A stretch of 64,000 nt of DNA from Caldilineaceae bacterium (GCA_020846635.1 JADLDO010000039.1:186001-250000), one strand, 5' to 3'. Positions 23,586 to 32,695 are shown, counted from the stretch's first letter. Notes: generated from the letters alone by a model not told the origin. Program-made: numbers and translations.

Positions 23586-25781
23586 CTACGTATCCATCAC
23601 CAGGCGGCCCATCTTTTGGAACTCGCGGCGGGTGCCATGCAAGAGATGCTGCATGGTGATTGTGCCGGAATCGGCGGCTGCCAAATACGACGCGCTCACC
23701 AGGATGTTACGGATGTTGCCGCCCGCCAGCCGGAAACGCCGCGCCAATTCGGCCAAGTCCACATCCCCCGCGCGCGGAACAGTCGTGGGAAAAAGCGTCT
23801 CCCAGATCTGTAAGCGGTGCTTCTCATCGGGGAAGGGAATATCAATCGCAAATTGAAGCCGTCGCAAGAAGGCTTCGTCTAGATTCGAGCGTAGATTGGT
23901 TGCCAGGATTGTGACACCATCATAGGTTTCCATGCGTTGCAGCAGATAGCTGATCTCCAGGTTGGCATAGCGGTCATGGGCATCTTTCACACCGGAACGC
24001 TTGCCAAAAATGGCGTCCGCCTCATCAAAGAAGAGAATGGCATTACTGCTTTGCGCTTCGGTAAAGATGCGCTCCAGATTCTTCTCTGTCTCGCCAATAT
24101 ACTTACTCACCAGGTTCGAGAGATCGATCTTATACAGGTCCAGCCCCAAGTCCTTAGCAATGACCTCGGCAGCCATTGTCTTGCCGGTGCCGGGAGGCCC
24201 GGCAAAGAGCACAGTCACCGCGCCGCTGGAGGCCAGCTTCTTGCCCAATCCCCATTCCTCCAAGACCCTGGAGCGCTGGCGTACGGTGGAAACCAATTCG
24301 CGCAAAATCTCGACCTGGTCACCTGGCAGAATAATGTCATCCCACCCATAGCGGGCGATGATTTTGCGCGCCATATCGCCCAGCCGCGCCCCAGAGTGCA
24401 GGCGCGCCCCAGCAAAAAGGTCTGGCTGCTCCACCGGGCTGCCGCGGCGAATGGCTTGGTTGCGCGCAGAAGCGACTGCATCCCGGATCTGCCCTGTGGT
24501 CAGCGAGAATTGGCCCGCCATTGCCACCGGGTCCAGATGGCTTGCATCCACGCCATGCGTAGCCAGATAATGCTTCCAGAGCAGTTGGCGCTGGGCATAA
24601 TCGGGCAGACCAAATTCCACCGTGAGCATCACGCGCGGGCGATCCTGACCGCTTGGCTGCCACGCCGCGCGGCTTGCCACCAGCGCCAAATCGGGATGCG
24701 CCATCAGCGCCGCCAATAGATGGGATGGCGTTTCGCGGTCATGCAGCAGCGCGTCCCACCCCGGCAAATAGGCAATGGCATTGTTGAGCAGCGCATCGCG
24801 CAGGATCATATCCAGCGCGTGATCCGCTGCCATGCCGTGTGCCAAGAGATGATCGATATGGCCGATCAAAAGCGGTCGCCCTTGTTGCACAGCCACGACA
24901 TGGGCGGCCAACATCTGGGCAACACTGTCCGGCCCGCTAAAAAGCACAAGGGCGTGCGGCAGCACACCGGCTTGCTCGACAGTCGCCTGCACATCCGGCG
25001 AGAGCAAAAGCTCCTCACCCCCTGCCGTCGGGGTGCTCAATTGAACATGCAGGCCAAACTCCGCCGCCGGATGATAATCGCCCAACAACCAATTGACCAC
25101 CGTACGATCCACGTTCAGCGTTTGCGCCAGGAGAGGCGGGTTGGGATTCGACGGGTCAGGCGCATATTGCAACAAGTGATGGCGCAGCAGCGGCGCATCG
25201 GCAGCAAAATGGGGCAATTTACGCAGGCGATCCAGCCCCGCGCCGCCCAACAGTTGCAACGCCAAGTTGACAGTTGGGCGCTTGCGGTTAATATCATTCT
25301 GTAGATAGCTAAATAACTGTTCATAGCGCAGGTCGAGCGAAGGGGCGATACAAAGCAGCAGGGTATCGAGTTCGAATGAACTCAGCTCAAAAACACGCGC
25401 CAGATGCTGCAAACGTACAGTCACTTGCTGCTGTGCCGCCATTTCAAGCCAGCGTTGGCTCTGGCGAGCGGCCTGTGAGAGCAATTCATTGGCGGCGCGG
25501 TCTGTTGCCTCATCTGCCACCAGGTCACCCCAGCCTGTGCCAATGGGCAGCGCGGCCAACTGGTTCGCCTCATCGTCGCTGACGACCAGCCCGCGAAATG
25601 CATCATTGGGGTCGCGCCCGGCCTGCTGCCAGCGTGCTACGGCCCAGCGGATGCCGGCGTCGATACGCGCCAACTCTGCCTGCAAATAGCCCAGGCTGAG
25701 TTCAAGCTCACCAGTGGACATGGCAGGGCGCATGGCATCAAATTTCTTGCGCTCTTTGGTGTTTGCAACAGATGATTTCAC
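23586..25781 (-). CDS. eCIS AAA+ ATPase (Afp15 type)
   Basis: A 731-residue ATPase. The N-terminal 500 residues contain a degenerate ATPase-like region. The C-terminal AAA+ domain has Walker A GPPGTGKT near residue 528, Walker B ILFFDEAD near 582-589, a FGKRSG sensor-region loop and the sensor segment TILATNLRSNLDEAFLRRL. This two-part architecture is that of the ATPase present in nearly all eCIS clusters and needed for particle assembly. Translation starts at a GTG at 25781, preceded by GAGGTTCAT. It is the first gene of the minus-strand cluster, divergent from a CBS-domain gene. Confidence 0.92.
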   Translation of the reverse strand: MKSSVANTKERKKFDAMRPAMSTGELELSLGYLQAELARIDAGIRWAVARWQQAGRDPNDAFRGLVVSDDEANQLAALPIGTGWGDLVADEATDRAANELLSQAARQSQRWLEMAAQQQVTVRLQHLARVFELSSFELDTLLLCIAPSLDLRYEQLFSYLQNDINRKRPTVNLALQLLGGAGLDRLRKLPHFAADAPLLRHHLLQYAPDPSNPNPPLLAQTLNVDRTVVNWLLGDYHPAAEFGLHVQLSTPTAGGEELLLSPDVQATVEQAGVLPHALVLFSGPDSVAQMLAAHVVAVQQGRPLLIGHIDHLLAHGMAADHALDMILRDALLNNAIAYLPGWDALLHDRETPSHLLAALMAHPDLALVASRAAWQPSGQDRPRVMLTVEFGLPDYAQRQLLWKHYLATHGVDASHLDPVAMAGQFSLTTGQIRDAVASARNQAIRRGSPVEQPDLFAGARLHSGARLGDMARKIIARYGWDDIILPGDQVEILRELVSTVRQRSRVLEEWGLGKKLASSGAVTVLFAGPPGTGKTMAAEVIAKDLGLDLYKIDLSNLVSKYIGETEKNLERIFTEAQSSNAILFFDEADAIFGKRSGVKDAHDRYANLEISYLLQRMETYDGVTILATNLRSNLDEAFLRRLQFAIDIPFPDEKHRLQIWETLFPTTVPRAGDVDLAELARRFRLAGGNIRNILVSASYLAAADSGTITMQHLLHGTRREFQKMGRLVMDT

Positions 25782-25860
25782 ATGAACCTCACAAATGGAG
25801 CCTAGTCTTTGCGCCTGCGGGGGAAATCGGAACCAAACACTGCTGACGAGCGTACTCTAT

Positions 25861-25902
25861 GTTCAACGACCACAGTTCAGTGATCAAAGTTCAGCGATTG
25901 AA
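25861..25902. promoter_or_regulatory. Three direct repeats with exact 14-bp period in the divergent promoter region of the eCIS cluster
   Basis: GTTCAACGAC, GTTCAGTGAT and GTTCAGCGAT begin at 25861, 25875 and 25889. The consensus is GTTCARYGAY. They lie between the eCIS ATPase start (25781, minus) and the CBS gene start (25954, plus). The regular spacing suggests a cooperative regulator binding array. No binding protein can be named. Confidence 0.55.
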
Positions 25903-25953
25903 TTGTTTGCACACATAACACACGCTCCCGTTGTAGGAGAGAAGGAGGGGGTC

Positions 25954-26427
25954 ATGCACAAAATTCCCATCCGTGAGATTATGAAGACCCAACTCATCAC
26001 CATTCGGCCAGACCAGTTGGTTGCCGATGCGGCACAGTTGCTACGAGACTTTCATATCCGGCGTCTGCCCGTTGTCGATGCAGATGGCTATCTTGTCGGC
26101 ATTGTTACCGACAGCGATGTGCGCGAGGCAGAAAGCGCCGACAGTCTACTCAACAACTATGCCACGGTGTATGCCCCTGTGCAGGAAGAGGAGTGGCTGA
26201 CCATCGCTGACATTATGACACGCGATGTGATCACAATTCATCTTGACGCAACCGTAGGAGAACTGGCGTCACTCTTTGTGCAACATAAGGTGGGCGGCCT
26301 TCCCGTGGTTGCGAACCAGGGTGATACCGGTTCGCCACGCCGGGAACGGCCCGTCGGCATCGTCACCGAAACCGACATCTTTGCGATCATCGCCGCCGCA
26401 TGGCAGGCAGAAAAGGGGGACAACTAG
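25954..26427 (+). CDS. CBS-domain pair protein
   Basis: A 157-residue protein with two CBS domains: residues 1-65 (IREIMKTQLITIRPDQLVAD, HIRRLPVVDADGYLVGIVTD) and 85-150 (IADIMTRDVITIHLDATVGE, VGGLPVVANQ, RPVGIVTETDIFAIIA). Such stand-alone pairs bind adenine nucleotides and sense energy state. The start at 25954 is set by a strong ribosome site (GGAGGGGG, 25944-25951); a longer frame upstream lacks one. It is divergent from the eCIS cluster and convergent with the cysteine desulfurase gene, so no operon partner identifies its target. Confidence 0.9.
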   Translation: MHKIPIREIMKTQLITIRPDQLVADAAQLLRDFHIRRLPVVDADGYLVGIVTDSDVREAESADSLLNNYATVYAPVQEEEWLTIADIMTRDVITIHLDATVGELASLFVQHKVGGLPVVANQGDTGSPRRERPVGIVTETDIFAIIAAAWQAEKGDN

Positions 26428-26442
26428 CGGCAACTTGCGCCC

Positions 26443-27624
26443 CTAGAGCATCACAGGGGCCGCCCCTTTGATCTGTGCGACAATCTGCGGCAGTTTCTCC
26501 AAGAGATAGGTCACATCTGCGGGCGTATTGCTGTGGCCTAGACTCAGCCGCAGCCCGCCCACTGCGTCCTTAGCCGGTACGCCCATCGCCTCAAGCACAT
26601 GGCTGGGACGGTGGGAACCGCTGGTACACGCGCTGCCACTGCTGGCAGCAATCCCCGCCAAGTCCAGGGCAATCAGCACACCTTCGGCCTCTACACCCCG
26701 AATCACAAAACTGGCGTGACTCGCCAGCCGTTGGGTGGCAGCGCCGGTCAGTTGCGCGCCATCAACGCCTTCGAGGATACCACCGATCAGTTGATCGCGC
26801 AGCGTACGCAGCCGCTCATTCTCGGCGACACGCTCAGCCTCGACCAGGGCCAGTGCTTGGCTCATGCCCACAATCGCGGGGACATTCTCGGTGCCTGCGC
26901 GCCGTGAACTTTCATGGCTCCCCCCTGTCATATAGGGCAGAAAGGGCGTGCCGCTACGTAAATAGAGAAAGCCTGTACCCTTTGGCCCATAGAATTTGTG
27001 GGCGCTGGTGCTCATGGCATCCACCTGTAACGCATCTACATTGAGCGACAATTTGCCCGCGGCCTGTACCGCATCCGTATGGAAGGGGACGCCGCGCGCC
27101 CGGCAGAGCGCGCCGATCTCGGCAACGGGCTGGATCGTTCCCACCTCATTGTTGGCAAACATCACACTCACAACCGCCACGTCTTGCCCATCCCCCAACG
27201 CCGCAGCCAGATCATCCGGCGCGACCAGCCCGTCACTATCGACGGGGAGCAGGGTGAGTTCAAAGCCAAAGTGGTCGGCCAAATCTTGGGCGGTATAGAG
27301 AACAGCCTTATGCTCAATCGGTGACGTGATGATGCGGTTTGCGCCTGTCGCCGCGCGGCGCGCCAACGCCAACCCACGCACAGCTGCGTTGTCACCTTCG
27401 GTGCCCCCACTGGTGAAGATGATCTCACTGGGCTTCGCGCCTACCAGTTCAGCAACGGTACGCCGCGCGTGGGCCAGCGCCACACCTGCCCGGCGGCCCA
27501 CGCTGTGGATACTGGAAGGATTGCCATAGAACTCAGAAAAATAGGGCTGCATGGCTGCAAAGACTTCCTCACGTACGGGTGTCGTGGCAGAATGATCCAT
27601 ATAAATCGTACGGCGCGGTTCCAT
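26443..27624 (-). CDS. Cysteine desulfurase (NifS/IscS family)
   Basis: A 393-residue class V aminotransferase-fold enzyme that takes sulfur from cysteine for iron-sulfur clusters or thio-tRNA. Visible signatures are YMDHSATTPVREEV at the N-terminus, the PLP lysine in STSAHKFYGPKGTGFLY near residue 203, and the active cysteine loop SSGSACTSGSHRPSHVL near residues 330-346. The conserved ESSRRAGTENVPAIVG segment is present. The short loop after the cysteine and the overall length fit the NifS-like subgroup. It stands alone, with no iscU or mnmA partner in the window. Confidence 0.95.
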   Translation of the reverse strand: MEPRRTIYMDHSATTPVREEVFAAMQPYFSEFYGNPSSIHSVGRRAGVALAHARRTVAELVGAKPSEIIFTSGGTEGDNAAVRGLALARRAATGANRIITSPIEHKAVLYTAQDLADHFGFELTLLPVDSDGLVAPDDLAAALGDGQDVAVVSVMFANNEVGTIQPVAEIGALCRARGVPFHTDAVQAAGKLSLNVDALQVDAMSTSAHKFYGPKGTGFLYLRSGTPFLPYMTGGSHESSRRAGTENVPAIVGMSQALALVEAERVAENERLRTLRDQLIGGILEGVDGAQLTGAATQRLASHASFVIRGVEAEGVLIALDLAGIAASSGSACTSGSHRPSHVLEAMGVPAKDAVGGLRLSLGHSNTPADVTYLLEKLPQIVAQIKGAAPVML

Positions 27625-27797
27625 GTCAGCCTCTCTTTCTCAACTCGAATCGACCCGCTTCACCTTCTAACAGCACAATGCCATGTGACAATTTCAGCAA
27701 GGTATTGTATCACCGGCCCTGGCGTGGGTCAAAGGTTCCCAGGTAAATTCAGGAGCCAGTACGATTCAAAAGTCAGCGACGCCATGCCAACTTAGAT

Positions 27798-27827
27798 TTG
27801 ACACTGCAGAAATGGTAACATTATAGT
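27798..27827 (+). promoter_or_regulatory. Candidate sigma70-type promoter of the pyrophosphatase gene
   Basis: TTGACA (27798-27803) and TATAGT (27822-27827) are separated by 18 bases, about 55 bases upstream of the start codon. Good match to a housekeeping promoter. Confidence 0.65.
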
Positions 27828-27882
27828 GCCTTAATTTTAGAGCAATACAATTAACGAACGTCAAAATGAGGAGGATCGAATC

Positions 27883-29928
27883 TTGTTACAGGGGACAGTT
27901 TCAATCGTATTTGCCTTAATCCTGGGCCTGGTGGGCGTGGGCTTTGTGATATGGCAGATCCAACGTGTTTTGCAAGAGGACGATGGCAACGATGCCATGC
28001 GCGCCATTGCAGCCGCCATCCAAGAGGGCGCAGCCGCCTTCCTGAACCGTGAATATACGATCCTGGCGATCTTTGTTGCCGTCGTCGCGCTGATCATTGC
28101 CGTCTTTTTAAGCTGGCAGACTGCGATCTGTTTTGTTGCGGGGGCGTTGACTTCGGCATTAGCGGGCTATTTGGGCATGTGGATTGCGGTGCGTTCTAAT
28201 GTTCGCACCGCGGCAGCCGCAGCCCGTTCGCTCAATGATGGGCTGCGCGTTGCCTTTGGCAGCGGCTCGATCATGGGCATGGCTGTGGTCAGCTTTGGCA
28301 TCCTCGGCCTTACCATCCTTTACCTCGCCTTTGATGGCAATATCGACTATCTCACCGGCTTCGGCTTTGGAGCCAGCAGCATCGCCCTTTTCGCCCGCGT
28401 GGGTGGCGGCATCTACACCAAAGCTGCTGATGTAGGCGCAGACTTGGTGGGCAAGGTGGAGCAGGGCATCCCCGAAGATGACCCACGCAACCCCGCGGTC
28501 ATCGCCGACAATGTCGGCGACAACGTGGGTGACGTGGCAGGCATGGGCGCAGACCTCTATGAGAGCTATGTCGGCTCCATCATTGCGGCGGCTGCCCTGG
28601 GGGCCATTATGGTGGCTGCCGGAGCCAGTGCCGCCTTTATCACACTGCCCTTCCTGGTGGCTGGGGTCGGCATCCTGGCCTCGCTGATTGGCACCTTCAT
28701 GGTGAAAACGGAAGAGAATGCCTCGCAAGAGCAACTGTTGGCAACCCTCCGCCGCGCTGTGTGGGGTTCTTCGGCGCTGGTGCTGCTGCTCACCGCCATT
28801 GTCATTCCTCTCTCCGGTGTCAGCTTCCGCTACTGGTTTGTCATCCTCGTCGGGCTCATCGCCGGCAACGGCATTGCCTACTTCACCGAATATTTTACCT
28901 CCTACACCGAAAAGCCAACCCAGAGCATTGCTAAAGCCTCTGAAACTGGCGCGGCAACCTTGATCATCCAGGGCCTAGCAGTCGGCATGAACAGCACAGT
29001 TGCGCCGGTGTTGATTGTGGCGGCGAGCATCCTTGCCACTCTTTGGCTGGGGATGGGCGCAACCGGCGGCAACTTAACCGGGGGGCTCTTTGCCGTAGCG
29101 TTGGCGGGTGTGGGTATGTTAAGTACCCTGGGCGTTACCCTCGCCACCGATGCCTATGGCCCGGTTGCCGATAATGCCGGTGGCATTGCGGAGATGGCAG
29201 ACCTGCCTCCCGAAGTACGTACCCGCACCGATGCGCTTGACAGCTTGGGCAATACCACCGCTGCTACGGGCAAGGGCTTTGCCATCGGCTCGGCAGTTTT
29301 GACCGCGCTGGCGTTGATGGCCGCATATGTGGAAGCGGTGCGTATCAACATTCCTGACCTAGCCCTCGACCTGTTCGACCCGACCATGCTGCCCGGTATA
29401 CTGATTGGCGCTGTCTTGCCCTATGTCTTTTCGGCAATGACGATGACCGCAGTGGGCAAGGCGGCCTACGAAATCGTGCTAGAGGTTCGTCGCCAGTTCC
29501 GCGAGATTCCAGGGCTGATGGAGGGAACCGGTAAGCCCGACTATAAAACCGCCGTTAGCATCAGCACCCAAAGCGCGCTGCGCGAGATGGTCATGCCCGG
29601 TGCGCTGGCTGTGGTGTCGCCGCTGTTGGTGGGCTATATCCTGGGCGCAGAAGCGCTGGCAGGCATGTTGATCGGCGCGATTGTCTCCGGCTTCATGCTG
29701 GCAGTGATGATGGCGAACGCGGGTGGCGCTTGGGACAATGCCAAGAAGTGGATTGAAACAGGCGAGATGGGCGGCAAGGGTTCCGAGGCCCACAAAGCCG
29801 CCGTGGTTGGCGATACCGTAGGCGACCCCTTCAAGGACACCAGCGGCCCCTCACTCAACATCCTCATCAAGTTGATGAGCATTGTGGCACTCGTCTTTGC
29901 CAGCACCTTTGGTAGCGGCATCTTCTAG
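27883..29928 (+). CDS. hppA: Membrane-bound K+-dependent pyrophosphatase (ion pump)
   Basis: A 681-residue polytopic enzyme that hydrolyses pyrophosphate and pumps H+ or Na+ across the membrane. Diagnostic motifs are GGGIYTKAADVGADLVGKVE, IPEDDPRNPAVIADNVGDNV and GDPFKDTSGPSLNILIKLM. At the K+-dependence site the sequence is LGNTTAATGKG with Ala where K+-independent enzymes have Lys, so the enzyme should need K+. Whether it moves H+ or Na+ was not determined. The start is a TTG at 27883, preceded by GAGGAGGATCGAATC; the nearby ATG at 27866 is out of frame. A strong terminator follows. Confidence 0.96.
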   Translation: MLQGTVSIVFALILGLVGVGFVIWQIQRVLQEDDGNDAMRAIAAAIQEGAAAFLNREYTILAIFVAVVALIIAVFLSWQTAICFVAGALTSALAGYLGMWIAVRSNVRTAAAAARSLNDGLRVAFGSGSIMGMAVVSFGILGLTILYLAFDGNIDYLTGFGFGASSIALFARVGGGIYTKAADVGADLVGKVEQGIPEDDPRNPAVIADNVGDNVGDVAGMGADLYESYVGSIIAAAALGAIMVAAGASAAFITLPFLVAGVGILASLIGTFMVKTEENASQEQLLATLRRAVWGSSALVLLLTAIVIPLSGVSFRYWFVILVGLIAGNGIAYFTEYFTSYTEKPTQSIAKASETGAATLIIQGLAVGMNSTVAPVLIVAASILATLWLGMGATGGNLTGGLFAVALAGVGMLSTLGVTLATDAYGPVADNAGGIAEMADLPPEVRTRTDALDSLGNTTAATGKGFAIGSAVLTALALMAAYVEAVRINIPDLALDLFDPTMLPGILIGAVLPYVFSAMTMTAVGKAAYEIVLEVRRQFREIPGLMEGTGKPDYKTAVSISTQSALREMVMPGALAVVSPLLVGYILGAEALAGMLIGAIVSGFMLAVMMANAGGAWDNAKKWIETGEMGGKGSEAHKAAVVGDTVGDPFKDTSGPSLNILIKLMSIVALVFASTFGSGIF

Positions 29929-29948
29929 ACGCTTGAGCCATATCCGAT

Positions 29949-29995
29949 AAAAAAGGGACGGAGATCTCCTCACCGGAGTCTCCGTCGCCCTTTTT
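29949..29995 (+). terminator. Rho-independent terminator after the pyrophosphatase gene
   Basis: AAAAAGGGACGGAGA pairs with TCTCCGTCGCCCTTTTT around an inner CTCC/GGAG stem, followed by T residues. The A-run on the left side makes it potentially bidirectional. Confidence 0.9.
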
Positions 29996-30026
29996 GTTAA
30001 TACCTCGTCCGTAACACCCACGCTTA

Positions 30027-30078
30027 ACAGACCTGCTTGACAGACCTGCTTGACAACGTCGCCCAAACGTTCTATACT
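30027..30078 (+). promoter_or_regulatory. Near-consensus promoter overlapping a 13-bp tandem repeat
   Basis: TTGACA (30050-30055), a 17-base spacer and TATACT (30073-30078) form an almost perfect sigma70-type promoter. The 13-mer ACAGACCTGCTTG is repeated exactly at 30027-30039 and 30040-30052, so a second TTGACA lies 13 bases upstream at 30037-30042. The repeat may be an operator or a slippage product. It would drive the recombinase-like gene with a leader of about 110 bases. Confidence 0.75.
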
Positions 30079-30195
30079 CGCGCCATACTATACGAAGCAC
30101 TTTTTCATGCAGATTTCATCCTTTTTCCTGCCGAAGAAGCCATCATTCCCTCCATACTGCTTGATCCCAGGCAGGTCATTCACACGGGATAGTCT

Positions 30196-31179
30196 ATGGA
30201 AACCGAATCGCTTTCGACCACCAACCCCGTCCACCTGCGCGCTCCCTCGACCGGCCCTGTTGCAGACGATGATACGATCGCGCTGCCGCCACCACTGCGC
30301 GCCGATAGCACGCTGGCAACCGCGGTGCGTGCATTTGATGACTTCATGGATCGCAAAGGCTTTAGCGAGAACACCATGAAAGCCTTCCGCAACGATCTCA
30401 AGATCGTGATCGGTTATTTCGATGGCGAAACCAAGCTGGCGCAGATCAGCACAACCAAGCTCAACGAGTTTCTCGAATGGATGCAATTTGCCCGCGGCAA
30501 AAGTTGCAGCGCCAAGACCCTGGCGCGGCGCATCACCACGCTCAAGGTCTTCTTTGGGTGGATTCACGGCATCGGCGTCTTGGGGACAGACCCCTCCGAG
30601 CCGGTCATCCAGCAGCCCGCGCGCACCCCACTCCCTACCATCCTGAGCGAAAAAGAGATTGATAGCATCATTATGGTCGCGCGCGATTACCTCTGGGATC
30701 GCAAACAGCCCGACGCACGCCCCTATCTCTTGGTCAGCCTGCTGCTGCAAACGGGAATCAAGAAAGCTGAATGTGCCAATCTGCTAATCAGTGACATTGA
30801 CACCAGCGAACCGCAAACCCTCGCTGCCGTAATACGCTATGCCGACGAACGCCACGCGCACAAGAATCGCAGTTTGCCGCTTGATCCCAACATCCTGCCC
30901 GCGCTGCGCCAATATCTCGATCAATATAAACCCGAAAACTATCTCTTCGAGTGTACGCCGCGCAATTTGGAATATATCTTGGATGAAGTCGGCACGCGCG
31001 CCAACATTCGCTCCACCCAAGTAGGCTTCGAGACGTTGCGCTGGACCTGTGCTGTACGCGATTTTCGCATGGGGATGCCGGAAGAACGGCTGCGCGAAAA
31101 GCTGGGGTTAAGCAAAATCTCGTGGAGAGAAACGCGCGACAAGATCTACCGTCTCACAGGGCGGCAGCCAGGCAGTTAG
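30196..31179 (+). CDS. Tyrosine-recombinase-like protein with degenerate active site
   Basis: A 327-residue protein with the two-domain layout of XerC/D-type recombinases. Residues about 45-150 form the SAM-like core-binding domain (AFDDFMDRKGFSENTMKAFR, LARRITTLKVFFGWIHGIG), and residues 155-320 the catalytic-like domain. The usual active-site residues look altered: the first Arg region reads LLLQTGIKKAECANLLISDI (K where R is expected), and the HxLRH box reads FETLRWTCAVRDF, lacking both His. A Tyr is present near the end (DKIYRLTG). It is probably a DNA-binding protein without recombination activity, not part of a mobile element, since no attachment repeats or transposition genes are nearby. 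Confidence 0.8.
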   Translation: METESLSTTNPVHLRAPSTGPVADDDTIALPPPLRADSTLATAVRAFDDFMDRKGFSENTMKAFRNDLKIVIGYFDGETKLAQISTTKLNEFLEWMQFARGKSCSAKTLARRITTLKVFFGWIHGIGVLGTDPSEPVIQQPARTPLPTILSEKEIDSIIMVARDYLWDRKQPDARPYLLVSLLLQTGIKKAECANLLISDIDTSEPQTLAAVIRYADERHAHKNRSLPLDPNILPALRQYLDQYKPENYLFECTPRNLEYILDEVGTRANIRSTQVGFETLRWTCAVRDFRMGMPEERLREKLGLSKISWRETRDKIYRLTGRQPGS

Positions 31180-31210
31180 CTATATTTGCGAGGGAGAAAA
31201 GGAACCGTAC

Positions 31211-32695
31211 TCAATCCTCACCGCGCGCGTTCGGAATCACCGGCAGCAGGGCGCGGAAGGTGCTTTGGAATTGCAGGTTGCTGTCTAGATAGGCCCCGCT
31301 CCATCCACCGAGGATATAGACACTGCCCTCATTGGCTGCCGCGCCAAAATGCCGCCATTCGCCAAAGATGGGCACGTCGATCGTTGTCCACTGGTTGGTC
31401 AGCGCATCATAGCGCTCATGGTTCTGGACAGTACCCGCCCAACCGCCACCCAATGCCAGGACCGTAATGCCATCATAGACCAGGCTCACACCGCCGCGGG
31501 CAGTGGTCAGGCTCGCCAGTTGTTGCCACTCGCCCGTCGTTACGTTATAGGTAGCGAACGCCGCCAACTCTTGCCGCCCATCATAGCCGCCGACCACATA
31601 GATCAGGTCGTTGACCAGCACCGCCCCGAACCAAGCCACGGCGTGGGGCAGATGAGTCACCACCTCCCAATCGTCCGCACCGGAACTGTCCATCTGATCC
31701 AACGGCAGCCGCCAGACAGCATCTTGCATCGCCTCTCCATCCCATCCCCCCAGGAGATATAAGGCTTCGCTGTGCGCCACCAATGCCGCGCCCGCCAGGG
31801 GCAAAGGCAGCTTGCCGCCTTTGCTCCAACTGTCTTCGGCGCGGTTATAGCGCACCAAATCATCGTAGAGCACAATGCTCGTCGGTGCGTCGGCATCGAT
31901 CCGGCTCCCCCCCGCCACAACCAGGTCATCACCGCTGATTGCCATCGCCAAATTTGCCCGCGGCGCGGGAAGGGACTCACCTTGCCGCCACTCTCCTCGC
32001 TCCAAGTCATAAATTTCCACTAGGGCAAGCGTCGTTCCATCCTCGCCTTCACCCCCTACCACATAGATCTGCCCTCCGTCTTCCACCGCGGCCAAACGGC
32101 TGCGCGGCTGCGAGAGCGGTGGCTGCACTTCCCAGCGATAGGGTAAATTATTCAAGACAGGCTTGCCCATTAGGGTCTGCCCGCTGTCACTGAGCAGCCC
32201 CATGGCAGACTTCGGTGTGGGGATCCACGCGGGCAGCAAAAGCGTCGCCAATGCCAGCGCCAGCGCAAAGACCACGATCCCATGCTGCCACGGGCTCGGC
32301 TGTGCCTCTAAATCTTGCAAAGGTTCCGGCTCTGGAACCAACGGCGCATCTTCTTCAACCGTTGAACCATCGCCAGTACCGATCTCAACGCCGGGCACAG
32401 TCACCCAGCCGCGCTGCACCAAGAGCATAGAGGCTTCTGTGCGGCTGCCTACCTGGAGCTTATCAAAGATATTACGCAGGTGAACTTTGACCGTGTGCGG
32501 GCTAATGACCAAGACGCGTGCGATCTCGCCATTGGTTGCGCCTGTGACCAGCAGGCGCGCAACTTCCATCTCCCGCTCACTCAGCGGGTTCTCCGGCAAA
32601 TCACCCGCAGGTATACCATGTGCCGCGTTGGGGGCAGTGCCGTTATTGAGTTGCACGCCATCGGCTGGCGCTGTGGTCTGCTTGTTGGTCGTCAT
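31211..32695 (-). CDS. LuxR-type HTH, single membrane helix and Kelch-repeat protein
   Basis: A 494-residue protein with an unusual build. Residues about 38-98 are a LuxR/NarL helix-turn-helix (LSEREMEVARLLVTGATNGE, IARVLVISPHTVKVHLRNIF, DKLQVGSRTEA). A Glu/Pro linker leads to one hydrophobic segment at about 138-158 (GIVVFALALALATLLLPAW). From about 185 to the end there are Kelch-type beta-propeller blades (for example IYVVGGEGEDGTTLALVEIY, LYLLGGWDGEAMQDAVWRL, IYVVGGYDGRQELAAFATYN). The layout suggests a membrane-bound regulator with an external propeller sensor and a cytoplasmic DNA-binding domain. ATG at 32695 is preferred over the TTG one codon earlier. Confidence 0.88.
   Translation of the reverse strand: MTTNKQTTAPADGVQLNNGTAPNAAHGIPAGDLPENPLSEREMEVARLLVTGATNGEIARVLVISPHTVKVHLRNIFDKLQVGSRTEASMLLVQRGWVTVPGVEIGTGDGSTVEEDAPLVPEPEPLQDLEAQPSPWQHGIVVFALALALATLLLPAWIPTPKSAMGLLSDSGQTLMGKPVLNNLPYRWEVQPPLSQPRSRLAAVEDGGQIYVVGGEGEDGTTLALVEIYDLERGEWRQGESLPAPRANLAMAISGDDLVVAGGSRIDADAPTSIVLYDDLVRYNRAEDSWSKGGKLPLPLAGAALVAHSEALYLLGGWDGEAMQDAVWRLPLDQMDSSGADDWEVVTHLPHAVAWFGAVLVNDLIYVVGGYDGRQELAAFATYNVTTGEWQQLASLTTARGGVSLVYDGITVLALGGGWAGTVQNHERYDALTNQWTTIDVPIFGEWRHFGAAANEGSVYILGGWSGAYLDSNLQFQSTFRALLPVIPNARGED

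Noticed and set aside
25861..25902. Direct repeats considered as a CRISPR-like or plasmid-iteron array
   Set aside because: Units are only 10 bp with 4-bp gaps, no cas or replication gene is nearby; an operator array is more likely.
30196..31179. Recombinase-like gene as evidence for an integrated element carrying the eCIS
   Set aside because: No attachment-site repeats or tRNA target, the active site looks lost, and housekeeping genes separate it from the eCIS cluster.
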